Source of the DNA: Alkalihalobacillus sp. CinArs1
GTDB lineage: Bacteria > Bacillota > Bacilli > Bacillales > Guptibacillaceae
Length of the DNA stretch: 64,000 nucleotides
Direction of reading: 5' to 3'
Assembly (NCBI RefSeq): GCF_947387515.1
Contig: NZ_CANDOB010000005.1
Coordinates: 1 to 64,000, forward strand
The translations under genes and the position numbers were made by a program. Below are positions 43,610 to 52,484 of this stretch, piece by piece (within the stretch, counting starts at the first letter, position 1; the number at the start of each line of letters is the position of its first letter). A model generated the notes under the pieces. It did not search any database. It saw only the letters and a list, made by a program, of their open reading frames with translations, and had not been told where the DNA came from.

Positions 43610-43746
43610 TTTAATGAAATGCATTCTCATTTAGAAGTTATGAAAACCGTCTTTTCGGGCTTCAAACGATCTTTCTTAGCATGAAATGAGACCTATAAGA
43701 ACGCTGAGTATGAATATCTTTCTCAATTAGAAATTAACAAGGAGGA

Positions 43747-45660
43747 ATGATGATGCAACAGTTGAATGTTCAAAACAGTACTTATACCACTCAAACTTCC
43801 TTTTGGCGGAATTCTTTCAAACGACATAGCGAGTTACTTGCTGCCTTGGTAAGTGGCTTGATCATTGCTTTCACGTGGTTGATGGAGGGCGAATTTTCTT
43901 CATCCATAGAAGCTGGGCTTTATATAACTGCTTTTATTATTGGGGGATTCGCGAAAGCAAAAGAAGGCATTGAGGATTCGCTAGAAGATAAAGATGTGAA
44001 CGTGGAATTATTAATGATTATTGCTGCAATTGGTGCCGGCTCCATTGGATATTGGACAGAAGGGGCCATTCTAATCTTTATCTTTGCAGTCAGTGGTGCA
44101 CTTGAAACATATACGTTAAATAAGAGTGAACGGGAACTTCAGTCACTAATGGACATACAACCCGAAACAGCTACCATCGTAGAGGATGGAATCGAGAAAG
44201 TTGTTCAAGCTTCGGAGCTAACGATCGATAGTACAATACTAATTAAACCAGGCGAACGCGTTCCTGCTGACGGAGTGATCTTGAAAGGTCAAACGTCACT
44301 CGATCAATCAGCAATTACTGGTGAATCTATTCCAGTGATCAAGCGGATCGATGATGAAGTGTTTGCTGGTACGCTTAATATATCCGGCCATCTAACGATT
44401 CGAATGACGAAACGGAACGAAGATACCGTTTTCCAAAAAATTATCGCTCTCGTTCAAGAAGCACAAGATCAAAAAGCTCCTTCACAATTGTTCATCGAAC
44501 GATTAGAAGGCTGGTACGTTAAGATCGTATTACTTACGGGAGCTCTTCTTATGGTTCTCCCCCATTACCTCGTTGGGTGGACGTGGGAAGAAACGATCTA
44601 TAGAGCGATGGTTTTTCTAGTTGTAGCTTCCCCGTGTGCGCTCGTTGCTTCAATTATGCCGGCTACGCTGTCAGCTATTTCAGCTGGAGCAAGGAACGGG
44701 ATATTGTTTAAAGGTGGCATACATCTCGAACAGCTTAGTACCGTTCGAGCTGTTGCACTTGATAAAACCGGTACTCTAACTCAGGGAAATCCAGAAGTAA
44801 CAGATGTAATTACAAGGGAAGACATCGAAGAAGACAAATTGATCCGAAACGTCGCTTCGATTGAGAGACAATCAACGCATCCATTAGCGAAAGCGATCGT
44901 TCATTTTGCTGGGGAGACGAATTGGTTTTTACCAGACGAAATGGAAGACCATTCTGGATGGGGCGTTAAAGCAAAAATCTCTGGAGTACAGTGGAAAGTC
45001 GGTAAACGTGAATTTTTCTCAGATGCAATTGGTTTCGATCGTTTTGAACAACGTTACAAGCAACTTCAACAAGAAGGTAAGACGATCGTACTTGCAGCTG
45101 ATGAAGCAGGTATTGCTGGAATGATCGCGCTAAAGGATCAAGTAAGAGCAGAATCCTCTAAGCTTGTGAGAGAATTAAAGAAACTAGGCATCGAACCTGT
45201 CATGATTACTGGAGACAGTGAAGAAACGGCTAGAGCGATCGCCAATGAAGTAGGAATTGAAAAATACTATGCAAACTGTTTACCTGAAGATAAAGTAACA
45301 AGGATCAAACAGTTAAAAGAAGAATGCGGCTCTGTTGGAATGATTGGAGACGGCATCAACGATGCACCAGCTCTTGCTACAGCTGATGTTGGAATCGCTA
45401 TGGGTCAGGGGACTGATGTAGCATTAGACACAGCTGATGTTGTACTGATGAAGAACGACCTGTCTAAACTAACTCGTGCAGTAAGCTTATCAAATCGATT
45501 GAATGGTATCGTAAAACAAAATGTCACCTTTTCTATTGCAGTCATCCTCGTATTGATCTTATCTAACTTCTTCCAGTTCCTAACGCTGCCTCTAGGTGTG
45601 CTAGGTCATGAAGGAAGCACCATCCTCGTTATATTGAACGGCTTACGTTTATTAAAATAA
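43747..45660 (+). CDS. zosA: Heavy-metal P1B-type ATPase, ZosA-like
   Basis: A 637-residue transport ATPase, the same length as B. subtilis ZosA. It has no N-terminal metal-binding domain. The transmembrane metal motif is S-P-C (VASPCALVAS), the phosphorylated aspartate is in DKTGTLT, TGES and GDGINDAPAL are intact, and the nucleotide-binding QSTHPLAKAI contains the conserved HP. ZosA is PerR-regulated and has been linked to zinc uptake under peroxide stress. The Per-box-like site supports the same control here. GGAGG lies before several ATG codons; 43747 or one of the next two is used. Confidence 0.88.
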   Translation: MMMQQLNVQNSTYTTQTSFWRNSFKRHSELLAALVSGLIIAFTWLMEGEFSSSIEAGLYITAFIIGGFAKAKEGIEDSLEDKDVNVELLMIIAAIGAGSIGYWTEGAILIFIFAVSGALETYTLNKSERELQSLMDIQPETATIVEDGIEKVVQASELTIDSTILIKPGERVPADGVILKGQTSLDQSAITGESIPVIKRIDDEVFAGTLNISGHLTIRMTKRNEDTVFQKIIALVQEAQDQKAPSQLFIERLEGWYVKIVLLTGALLMVLPHYLVGWTWEETIYRAMVFLVVASPCALVASIMPATLSAISAGARNGILFKGGIHLEQLSTVRAVALDKTGTLTQGNPEVTDVITREDIEEDKLIRNVASIERQSTHPLAKAIVHFAGETNWFLPDEMEDHSGWGVKAKISGVQWKVGKREFFSDAIGFDRFEQRYKQLQQEGKTIVLAADEAGIAGMIALKDQVRAESSKLVRELKKLGIEPVMITGDSEETARAIANEVGIEKYYANCLPEDKVTRIKQLKEECGSVGMIGDGINDAPALATADVGIAMGQGTDVALDTADVVLMKNDLSKLTRAVSLSNRLNGIVKQNVTFSIAVILVLILSNFFQFLTLPLGVLGHEGSTILVILNGLRLLK

Positions 45661-45665
45661 TAAGT

Positions 45666-45694
45666 AAAAACAGCAGTCACAGACTGCTGTTTTT
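45666..45694. terminator. Bidirectional terminator, zosA / yfkH
   Basis: AAAAACAGCAGT (45666-45677) pairs with ACTGCTGTTTTT (45683-45694). Confidence 0.85.
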
Positions 45695-45696
45695 AT

Positions 45697-46527
45697 TTAT
45701 GTAGACTTATTCCTCCTGAAGTAGTTGGAAGTGGCGTTTATTTCTCCTCCTACAACAATGACGAGGCCAGTTAAGTAAAACCATAGCATCAATGCGATTA
45801 CGCCACCTAAACTACCGTAAGTTGCAGAGTAGTTCCCAAAGTTATTTATGTAATATGAAAAACCAAAAGAAACGGACTGCCATAACACCGAGGCTGTAAT
45901 TGAACCTATGATCACATCTTTATAGTGCAAACGCTTATTAGGTGCGTAATAGTAAATAAACATGAAAACGATAATCATGATCGTGAGACTCAACAACCAG
46001 CGAATCAGTGAAAACATAAAGCTAAAGGTCTCTGGAATCATAAAGAAATCAACGAAAAATCGCCATAGCATTTCTCCAAAAACAGGCAATATCAATGCAA
46101 CGACGATGACGAAGATCATTGCTAGTGACAATAAAATCGACAGCCCTCTTGCAAGAAGGAAATTTCTGCTTTCATCCACGTTATAAGCTCGGTTGAGTGA
46201 CTTAATTATGGCATTGATGGCATTTGAAGCTGACCAAATCGTAGCGATGATTCCAAACGAAAGTAATCCCTTTCGTGCGCCGTCCTCAAGAATGAGATTT
46301 TCTTGTATTGTAATAAGAGACTCTGATGGAGCATATTGAGAAATCAGATCAAGAATTTGATCCTTAGAGAAATCAAAATGAGCCAGAAGGGTAATGGCGA
46401 AAATGAGGAAAGGAAAAAGCGACAGTAAGAAATAGTACGCGAGCTGCGCAGCTAAATCTGTCACCTGATGTTCCTTTATACTCGAGAAAAGCTGCTTACT
46501 AAAACTAACTAGAGATAAGTTCACCAT
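45697..46527 (-). CDS. yfkH: YihY/BrkB family membrane protein (YfkH)
   Basis: A 276-residue integral membrane protein with about six helices. Family motifs: LAAQLAYYFLLSLFPFLIFA (24-43), a region AAATIWSASNAINAIIKSLNRAY-like and GSLGGVIALMLWFYLTGLVIVVGGEIN near the end. It has the YfkH position, next to YtxH-like and yfkJ genes. Despite the old name ribonuclease BN this family is a transporter-like membrane protein of unknown role. Confidence 0.86.
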   Translation of the reverse strand: MVNLSLVSFSKQLFSSIKEHQVTDLAAQLAYYFLLSLFPFLIFAITLLAHFDFSKDQILDLISQYAPSESLITIQENLILEDGARKGLLSFGIIATIWSASNAINAIIKSLNRAYNVDESRNFLLARGLSILLSLAMIFVIVVALILPVFGEMLWRFFVDFFMIPETFSFMFSLIRWLLSLTIMIIVFMFIYYYAPNKRLHYKDVIIGSITASVLWQSVSFGFSYYINNFGNYSATYGSLGGVIALMLWFYLTGLVIVVGGEINATSNYFRRNKST

Positions 46528-46545
46528 ATACCCTCCTGAAGTAAT

Positions 46546-46947
46546 CTAGTGCGTGATCTCGCGGTTATGGTCTTTCGTTAATTCTTCACCTGCTTCTACA
46601 ACCCTAGAACCAATTTCTTTAATATCTTTTTGCGTTTCTTTCACAATGTTAAGTGCTTCGACCGAGCTTTCTTTTAAACCGCTGAACTTCTTAGAAAGTG
46701 TCGTGATGTCATCCTGGACCTCTTTCATCAAATCACCAGCATCTTCAACCGTTTGTCTTACCTTATTCGAATAATAAGAAGGGTTGTTCTTAACTTCTCG
46801 AAGAACCTCTCCAGTACGCTTCGATCCTTCTTTGATCGATTGCCTTGTCCCTCGATCTAAAAGAGAAATAAGAGCCCCCGCTAGACCACCGATTAGGACA
46901 GCTTTAAAAAGTTTATTTTCACTCTTCTTCTGATATGTCTCATTCAT
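46546..46947 (-). CDS. YtxH-like general stress protein (YfkI-like by position)
   Basis: A 133-residue protein with one short hydrophobic segment near the start (KAVLIGGLAGALISLL, about 15-30) followed by a long charged helix (35-125) with repeated KEVQDDITTLSKKFSG-type heptads. This is the plan of YtxH-domain stress proteins. It is the gene before yfkH, with 18 bases between, and a sigma-B-like promoter lies upstream. AAAGGAGG precedes the ATG. Function unknown. Confidence 0.75.
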   Translation of the reverse strand: MNETYQKKSENKLFKAVLIGGLAGALISLLDRGTRQSIKEGSKRTGEVLREVKNNPSYYSNKVRQTVEDAGDLMKEVQDDITTLSKKFSGLKESSVEALNIVKETQKDIKEIGSRVVEAGEELTKDHNREITH

Positions 46948-46986
46948 TGAAAATTGCCTCCTTTAATTTCACAAAGTTGCGATTAT

Positions 46987-47012
46987 TTTCCCTATAATAG
47001 GTGCGCTCAAAC
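46987..47012 (-). promoter_or_regulatory. Possible sigma-B promoter before the YtxH-like gene
   Basis: On the minus strand GTTTGA (47007-47012), 14 bases, GGGAAA (46987-46992). Consensus GTTTAA-N14-GGGTAT; nine of twelve positions fit. Confidence 0.4.
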
Positions 47013-47876
47013 CTAACGAGCAGTGGTGTAGCGGCGAAGAATTCGGTCTACCGCACTTCCATAGCTTTCCCCAAATATCACAAGATGAACAAGAAGATAA
47101 TAAAGCTGATAAATCGGAAAACGATCTTTGTATCCATCCTCTAATGGGTATTCTTCTTCATATCTTCTATAGAAAGCTTCTGAGTACCCTCCGAATAAAT
47201 ATGTAAATGCGATATCCACTTCCCGATCGCCATAGTATACCGCAGGATCTATCAAGACAGGTCCTTCTTTACTACTTATCCAGTTTCCTCCCCAAAGGTC
47301 ACCATGCAGCAATGAGTTTTTTGGAGTATGGTTCAGGATAGAGTGAAGATTGTCTCTAAGCTTCGTCAGAAGTCGATTACGTTCTTTCGTGAGGACTCCT
47401 TTTTCTTCAGCTAAGGATTGTAAGAAGCCTATCCGTTGATCACGATAAAACTGTACCCAATCATTCCGTTCGTTTGTTTGTGGGAGTTCCCCTATAAAGT
47501 TATTATGTTCTAAACCCGCCTTTTTACTATAGTGGGTATGCATATTCGCAACGACACTACCTAGTTCTTTATCAGCTTCACCGCTTACAAAGGGAGGAAT
47601 CCATTCTAATAAAAGGACGTTATTTCCTACTCCACCATCATGATGATAAAGAGGTTTAGGTACAGGGACCCCATTTTCTCCTAAAAGTGTAAGCCCATTT
47701 ACTTCTGCCTGAAAAAACTCGTGACCAGCTGAAGGGTTGTACTTAACAAAATAGTCCCTTTCACTCGTTTTTGCATAAAACGTATGGTTGATGGAGCCAC
47801 CTGTAACACGATCCCACTGATCGATCTTCCCATCATCTCCATAAGCTTGAAGGGCGGACCGCACTTGAGAAATCAT
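47013..47876 (-). CDS. Fructosamine kinase family protein
   Basis: A 287-residue APH-like kinase. Catalytic motif LHGDLWGGNW with the metal-binding IDPAVYYGDREVD after it; the ATP-binding lysine is in DYFVKYNPS. Family members phosphorylate ketoamines (fructosamines, ribulosamines) so that the sugar falls off glycated amines. It overlaps the stop of the phosphatase gene yfkJ by 4 bases (ATGA-type), so the two are translationally coupled, an arrangement also known for these two families elsewhere. Confidence 0.88.
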   Translation of the reverse strand: MISQVRSALQAYGDDGKIDQWDRVTGGSINHTFYAKTSERDYFVKYNPSAGHEFFQAEVNGLTLLGENGVPVPKPLYHHDGGVGNNVLLLEWIPPFVSGEADKELGSVVANMHTHYSKKAGLEHNNFIGELPQTNERNDWVQFYRDQRIGFLQSLAEEKGVLTKERNRLLTKLRDNLHSILNHTPKNSLLHGDLWGGNWISSKEGPVLIDPAVYYGDREVDIAFTYLFGGYSEAFYRRYEEEYPLEDGYKDRFPIYQLYYLLVHLVIFGESYGSAVDRILRRYTTAR

Positions 47877-48343
47877 AGCCCGCTTTCTTCTCTAATGTGT
47901 TGAAGTAACTGATCGCAGCCCTTTTCTACCATCTCATAAACCTCATCAAAATTACCTGTGAAATACGGATCAGGAACATCTTCAATTTCAAAATCTTCTA
48001 CGTAGTCCATCAGCCTAGAGATTGAACTCGTATTCGTCAGACCCGCCAGTTTATGCAATTCACCTAAATTTCCTGCATCCATTGCGACGATATATTGGAA
48101 TTCCTCTAGATCACTCTTTTTGACTTGACGTGCCTGCATCCCATCCATACGAATGTTCTTCTTATTTAAAAGGTCTGCAGTCCCTTCGTGCGGAGGCTCT
48201 CCGATGTGCCAATCACCAGTACCTGCCGAGTCGACGCTAATCATATCTGAAAGACCAGCATGTGCAACCTTATCTCGAAAGACCGCTTCAGCCATTGGAG
48301 ATCTGCAAATATTACCGAGACAGACAAACAATACTCGAATCAT
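47873..48343 (-). CDS. yfkJ: Low-molecular-weight protein tyrosine phosphatase YfkJ
   Basis: A 156-residue phosphatase. The P-loop CLGNICRS has nucleophile C8 and R14; the general acid aspartate is in DVPDPYFTGNFDEVYEM. Length and loops match LMW-PTP. In B. subtilis yfkJ is a general stress gene in an operon with yfkI and yfkH; here the fructosamine kinase gene is inserted after it. It follows yjbQ by 2 bases and is probably cotranscribed. Confidence 0.92.
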   Translation of the reverse strand: MIRVLFVCLGNICRSPMAEAVFRDKVAHAGLSDMISVDSAGTGDWHIGEPPHEGTADLLNKKNIRMDGMQARQVKKSDLEEFQYIVAMDAGNLGELHKLAGLTNTSSISRLMDYVEDFEIEDVPDPYFTGNFDEVYEMVEKGCDQLLQHIREESGL

Positions 48344-48345
48344 AC

Positions 48346-48747
48346 TTATCCCTCCATCGTTTTGATGTACACAGTTCGGTTTCGTGGGCCATCAAATTCA
48401 CAAAAATAAATCCCCTGCCATGTACCAAGAATCATTTTTCCGTCTTGAATTAAAATCGTTTGTGAAGCTCCTACAGTACTCGTCTTCAAATGAGAAGCAG
48501 AATTTCCTTCTGCATGCCGATATTTCGGATGTTCCCATGGATATACTTCATCAAGCCTCATCAACATGTCATGTTTGACGTCAGGATCTGCATTTTCATT
48601 AATCGTTATTCCAGCCGTAGTGTGCGCTGAAAACACCACTACCATTCCATTTTTGATTCCTTCTTCTTCAATGGCGTTCTGTACAGTTGACGTAATATCG
48701 ATCATTTCGTCTCGCTGTGTTGTGTTAACGGTCGTTTTCTTTAACAT
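48346..48747 (-). CDS. YjbQ/UPF0047 family protein (secondary thiamine-phosphate synthase-like)
   Basis: A 133-residue protein. Motifs: [16 protein letters not shown] (42-57), [14 protein letters not shown] and [15 protein letters not shown], diagnostic for the YjbQ family. The E. coli member can replace thiamine-phosphate synthase when overproduced, but the physiological role is unclear. AGGAGGGC precedes the ATG. The gene lies 30 bases after the EAL gene and 2 bases before yfkJ. Confidence 0.88.
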   Translation of the reverse strand: MLKKTTVNTTQRDEMIDITSTVQNAIEEEGIKNGMVVVFSAHTTAGITINENADPDVKHDMLMRLDEVYPWEHPKYRHAEGNSASHLKTSTVGASQTILIQDGKMILGTWQGIYFCEFDGPRNRTVYIKTMEG

Positions 48748-48777
48748 CTCTGAGCCCTCCTAGTGATTTTTAAAATC

Positions 48778-49992
48778 TCAATGATGGTCTCGATCGTACA
48801 AATACAAATAAGGAATATCAAGAAACAAATAATGCGTCTCGTTAATAGGGTACGAATATGTCCTTATCAATTCATTTGTTTCGATATCACTGTACATATC
48901 TGAGAGGTTCCCTATCCCTTCATGTTTCATTCTCATAATGTTTTCTAAGAAATACGGTCTCCAACTCCAGTTGTTCCCCACATACTCTGGTTGAAGTTCC
49001 CAGCTCCCATCATCGTTACGGTAGTAGTTCGAGGACACCTGATTCCCATCCTCATTGCATATATAACCTCTAAAGCAAGCGTCATTCAAGGATCTTGAAG
49101 CTTGTGAGACAATGTCATCCCAATCGTTTTGCTTCATCATCTTAACCTGTTTTTGTAGATGCTCATTAAACCTTTTGGATAAATGATAAAGCGATAGAAG
49201 CCGATTTTGTTCATGATTGATAAACTGATGAAACTCCTTAGAAAGCAGTGGTTTGAATTGATCTCTTTCTAAAAATTCTGGACCTGGTTCTTTAATGTAA
49301 TCACCTTGATAATAGCGACCACCGTTTTCCCAAGCATACTTCATCTGACCATGTCCTTCGATTCCTTCAAACAGTAAGGTAGCACCAATTTTACGCCCAA
49401 GCATCGATAATGCGTAAAGCACATCTCGATATTCTTGAGGCATGCCTTTATCTTTAAGACTAAAAAGATTTACTTTAATAATATTTGGATTTAAAATCGC
49501 AATCTTTTCGATATTGCTCATCTTATTTCCAGAATGGCTAACAGCTATTTGCACGCCGAGACTTCTATAATAAGTTAGAAGATGTTGAAGCTTCTTTAAA
49601 TCACTTTCATCCACATCATAATCAGACACCTCTAACGCGATTCGCTCATATGGAATTCCGAGATTAGCATATCCCTCTAATGATGACGTGATCGTCTCTC
49701 CTCGATCAAACAACAAATGACTGGCATTGCAGTTAAAAAACAAACATTCACCTGTCCCATAATTACTGTAATACTCGATCGCTAAATCTCGAACAATCGT
49801 ATCGATTTCCAATATGTACTCTTCTGGTATCGAAGTATCTTCAAAGAAGAAACTAAGGTCTTCAGCACCTTTTTCTGTTTGGATTCTTCCCAATACTTCA
49901 TATCCAATAATTTGTTTTTTATCAGCGCTGATGATCGGTTGAAAATATGGAAACACGTTCTCTTTATTGCCCATGACATCTAGTGCATCCAC
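48778..49992 (-). CDS. Degenerate EAL domain protein, YkuI type
   Basis: A 404-residue cytosolic protein: EAL domain (about 12-245) and a C-terminal PAS-like domain (about 260-400), the layout and length of B. subtilis YkuI. E32 (YEVLGR), N87/N89, E121, K173 and E209 remain, as does QGDYIKEP, but the metal-binding D-D-x-G is V151-S152-H153-S154-G155, so both aspartates are lost. It probably binds but does not hydrolyse c-di-GMP (inference). No diguanylate cyclase is visible in the window. Confidence 0.85.
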   Translation of the reverse strand: MDALDVMGNKENVFPYFQPIISADKKQIIGYEVLGRIQTEKGAEDLSFFFEDTSIPEEYILEIDTIVRDLAIEYYSNYGTGECLFFNCNASHLLFDRGETITSSLEGYANLGIPYERIALEVSDYDVDESDLKKLQHLLTYYRSLGVQIAVSHSGNKMSNIEKIAILNPNIIKVNLFSLKDKGMPQEYRDVLYALSMLGRKIGATLLFEGIEGHGQMKYAWENGGRYYQGDYIKEPGPEFLERDQFKPLLSKEFHQFINHEQNRLLSLYHLSKRFNEHLQKQVKMMKQNDWDDIVSQASRSLNDACFRGYICNEDGNQVSSNYYRNDDGSWELQPEYVGNNWSWRPYFLENIMRMKHEGIGNLSDMYSDIETNELIRTYSYPINETHYLFLDIPYLYLYDRDHH

Positions 49993-50134
49993 CGCTTATC
50001 CCCCTCTCCTATGTCGATTTAAATACTATTATTATAGCATGAACATCTAACTTTTTTAGAGGCTTGTCCCCTCCCAATTATGTCAGTTACTCTCTTAATT
50101 CTAAGCATAAATCCTATGAATAATTGGTTAATTA

Positions 50135-50163
50135 TTGGTTTTTATGAGTTTGAGATTTATACT
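50135..50163 (+). promoter_or_regulatory. Putative sigma-A promoter of ytvA
   Basis: TTGGTT (50135-50140), 17 bases, TATACT (50158-50163), 67 bases before the ytvA ATG. Confidence 0.5.
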
Positions 50164-50198
50164 AGTAGTAACAATTAGTATAAAAGGTGATGATTTGA

Positions 50199-50240
50199 AT
50201 GAGGGAAAGACAGACACGGGGCGAACAAAATGAGAGCTAA
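50199..50240 (+). CDS. Candidate 13-residue leader peptide overlapping ytvA
   Basis: A 14-codon frame, MRERQTRGEQNES, starts 7 bases after AAGGTGAT, a much better ribosome site than the one before ytvA. It ends 8 bases inside ytvA in another frame, overlapping its ATG. The ytvA start has only GGGG upstream, so it may be translated by coupling to this frame. Confidence 0.35.
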   Translation: MRERQTRGEQNES

Positions 50241-51018
50241 TAAAGAACAAATCAAACGAATGAAGAAAAATGAATTCATCAGAACTGCGATTGAGTACGT
50301 CGATACAGGAGTCGTCATCACAGACCCTGAACTACCTGACAACCCCATCATATATACGAATAAAGGCTTTGAGCAATTGAGCGGATACACAGCAGAAGAG
50401 GTCATCGGGTTTAACTGCCGGTTCCTTCAGGGCGAAGACACGGACAGAACAGTATTAAATCAGATTAAGTCTGCCATTCAGAAGAAAGAAAAAATGAAAG
50501 TAGAAGTAAAAAACTATCGTAAAAACGGAGAACCATTTTGGAACGAGCTGCAAATTTTCCCCGTTTACATTGAAAGTGAAAAGCAGTCCTATTTTGTAGG
50601 TGTCCAACAGGACGTAACGAAACGTAAATATGCGGAAGAACGTTCCAATCATTATTTACAACAAGTAAAAGCACTATCTACTCCGATCGTTCCGATCGAT
50701 AGAGGTGTTTCGATCGTACCACTAGTCGGTGAAATCGATGATGAGCGACTAGAGCTTCTGCATCACAACGTGAGTAGACACATTCAAAAAAGCGGTGATC
50801 AGTATTTGATCCTAGACCTTTCTGGAGTGAGTCACTTTACAACTCAACTTCACAACGGTATTTATCAACTCGATCAGCTCATCAAATTAATGGGAGCTAC
50901 GCTAATGATGTCTGGGGTTCGGCCAGAATTTGTTCTTGAAAGTGTACGTTCGGATTTAACATTGTCATCGATTCAAAGCTTTCCATCTGTTAAACAAGCC
51001 TTGAAAACAATTCAATAA
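50230..51018 (+). CDS. ytvA: Blue-light receptor YtvA (LOV-STAS)
   Basis: A 262-residue protein. The LOV (PAS) domain spans about 18-130, with the flavin-cysteinyl motif GFNCRFLQ (60-67; photoactive C63), and a J-alpha linker to a STAS domain (about 150-260). In B. subtilis YtvA joins the stressosome and activates sigma-B in blue light. In the STAS domain, the position matching the phosphorylated T171 of RsbR is T205, whereas B. subtilis YtvA has Glu there (from memory). Weak ribosome site, see the leader peptide. Confidence 0.92.
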   Translation: MRANKEQIKRMKKNEFIRTAIEYVDTGVVITDPELPDNPIIYTNKGFEQLSGYTAEEVIGFNCRFLQGEDTDRTVLNQIKSAIQKKEKMKVEVKNYRKNGEPFWNELQIFPVYIESEKQSYFVGVQQDVTKRKYAEERSNHYLQQVKALSTPIVPIDRGVSIVPLVGEIDDERLELLHHNVSRHIQKSGDQYLILDLSGVSHFTTQLHNGIYQLDQLIKLMGATLMMSGVRPEFVLESVRSDLTLSSIQSFPSVKQALKTIQ

Positions 51019-51028
51019 GAATAGGAAA

Positions 51029-51060
51029 AAAGCTTTCGAGATTGTTTTCTCGAAAGCTTT
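51029..51060. terminator. Bidirectional terminator, ytvA / flavodoxin-like gene
   Basis: AAAGCTTTCGAG (51029-51040) pairs with CTCGAAAGCTTT (51049-51060). Confidence 0.85.
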
Positions 51061-51069
51061 TTAGCAGAC

Positions 51070-51621
51070 TTACTTAAGTCTTTCTTTTATAGATGCATTC
51101 AATGACTTCGCATCTGAGAGCGCTCTGTGGTCTTCCTCTATCTCACCAGGCTTAACAGCTTGACCGATGATGTAATCGACCATTTTCATTCCGAGAAAGT
51201 CGCATATGTATTGAAATTGCTGAATAAGAGGCAATCCTTTGATTCTTGGATTGTCGCCGCCACATGACACCACATAAACTTCTTTATCTGCTAGCTTACT
51301 CTTTAAATCAAACCGTTCATCGCGCATTGCCTGCGAAAATCGATCGACCATATTCTTCATCGTCCCTGACATGCCGTACCAATAAATTGGCGTGGAGAAA
51401 ACGAGAATATCGCTGTTGATAATCTCCTCAATCAAGTTATCGTGATCATCGTATACGCGTGTGAAACCACCTTCTGCATGACGTTGGTCATGAATGGGGC
51501 GGATAGATAATTGCCTTAAGTAAACCTTTGCATGGTCGATGTCATCCAGTACATGGTTTGTTAAAGTTTCTGTGTTTCCATCGGGTCTTTGACTGCCGTC
51601 TAATACAAGTATCCTCTTCAT
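51070..51621 (-). CDS. Flavodoxin-like NAD(P)H-dependent FMN reductase
   Basis: A 183-residue flavoprotein. The phosphate-binding GSQRPDGNTETL (9-20) and FSTPIYWYGMSGTMKNMVDRF are characteristic of the NADPH-dependent FMN reductase/WrbA group. Start at 51621, after AAAGGAGAATGAT; eight extra codons upstream are unlikely. Substrate unknown, probably quinone or flavin. Convergent with ytvA. Confidence 0.85.
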   Translation of the reverse strand: MKRILVLDGSQRPDGNTETLTNHVLDDIDHAKVYLRQLSIRPIHDQRHAEGGFTRVYDDHDNLIEEIINSDILVFSTPIYWYGMSGTMKNMVDRFSQAMRDERFDLKSKLADKEVYVVSCGGDNPRIKGLPLIQQFQYICDFLGMKMVDYIIGQAVKPGEIEEDHRALSDAKSLNASIKERLK

Positions 51622-51706
51622 ATCATTCTCCTTTCTTTCGCACATATTTATTTTAACGATTACACAGTTCCTTTTACACTGTTTTGCTTAAAAAGGAGGA
51701 GGCATT

Positions 51707-52429
51707 TTGCAGAATTATTTAACCTGGTCGGTAAATGAGACCTTTTCACTCTTCTCACTACCTCACCTACTTGTACTAGTCACCTTAACGGGATTGCTAG
51801 TCCTTACCTACCTATTCAGAAAAATGCTACGAACAAAACGATATAACAGAGCGTTTCGCTTTATTTTGATCTTTTTATTAATCCTGTCAGAAACGAGCTT
51901 TCATGCTTGGTTTAGTTATCACGATGAATGGCATGTCACGACAACGCTCCCACTGCAATTAAGTAGCATCTCCCTATTTCTCGCTTTGTTTTTGTTACTT
52001 TTAAAACGGCAGTTTCTGTTTGAGATAACGTATTTCGTAGGTTCGAGCAGTGCGCTTCTCGCAATGGTTACACCTGAACTTAGTTATGCCTATCCGCATT
52101 TTCGTTTCTATCACTTTTTTGTTGCCCATGGCGGAATCGTTCTGACAGCGTGGTTTATGATCGTGGTTGAAGGATACAAACCAAGTTATTCTTCCATTTG
52201 GAGAGCATTTATCTTTCTCAATGTGTATACAGCGTTTATTTTCCTACTGAACTTTCTTATTGACTCGAATTATATGTTTCTAATGGAGAAGCCGATGAGC
52301 AATACCATCTATGCCTACCTAGGCAATTGGCCATGGTATTTAGTAACGTTAGAAGTGATCGCCATTTCATTGTTTCACCTTTTATACTTGCCATTTGCCA
52401 TGATTAATCGAAAAGAGAGGTCCGTTTAA
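51707..52429 (+). CDS. TIGR02206-type membrane protein (YwaF-like)
   Basis: A 240-residue integral membrane protein with seven predicted helices, starting at TTG (51707) after GGAGGAGG. The family-type sequence is SLPHLLVLVTLTGLLVL near the N-terminus, DEWHVTTTLPLQLSSIS around 70-87 and FRFYHFFVAHGGIVLTAWFM around 135-155. Function unknown. Codirectional with acyP (55 bases). Confidence 0.82.
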   Translation: MQNYLTWSVNETFSLFSLPHLLVLVTLTGLLVLTYLFRKMLRTKRYNRAFRFILIFLLILSETSFHAWFSYHDEWHVTTTLPLQLSSISLFLALFLLLLKRQFLFEITYFVGSSSALLAMVTPELSYAYPHFRFYHFFVAHGGIVLTAWFMIVVEGYKPSYSSIWRAFIFLNVYTAFIFLLNFLIDSNYMFLMEKPMSNTIYAYLGNWPWYLVTLEVIAISLFHLLYLPFAMINRKERSV

Positions 52430-52484
52430 ACAGTCCTAAAACAGGTAAATGACTATAAAACAGATCTTTGAAAGGATGAATATC

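Noticed and set aside
43610-43746. A riboswitch in the long leader of zosA
   Set aside because: No recognisable conserved motif or terminator/antiterminator pair.
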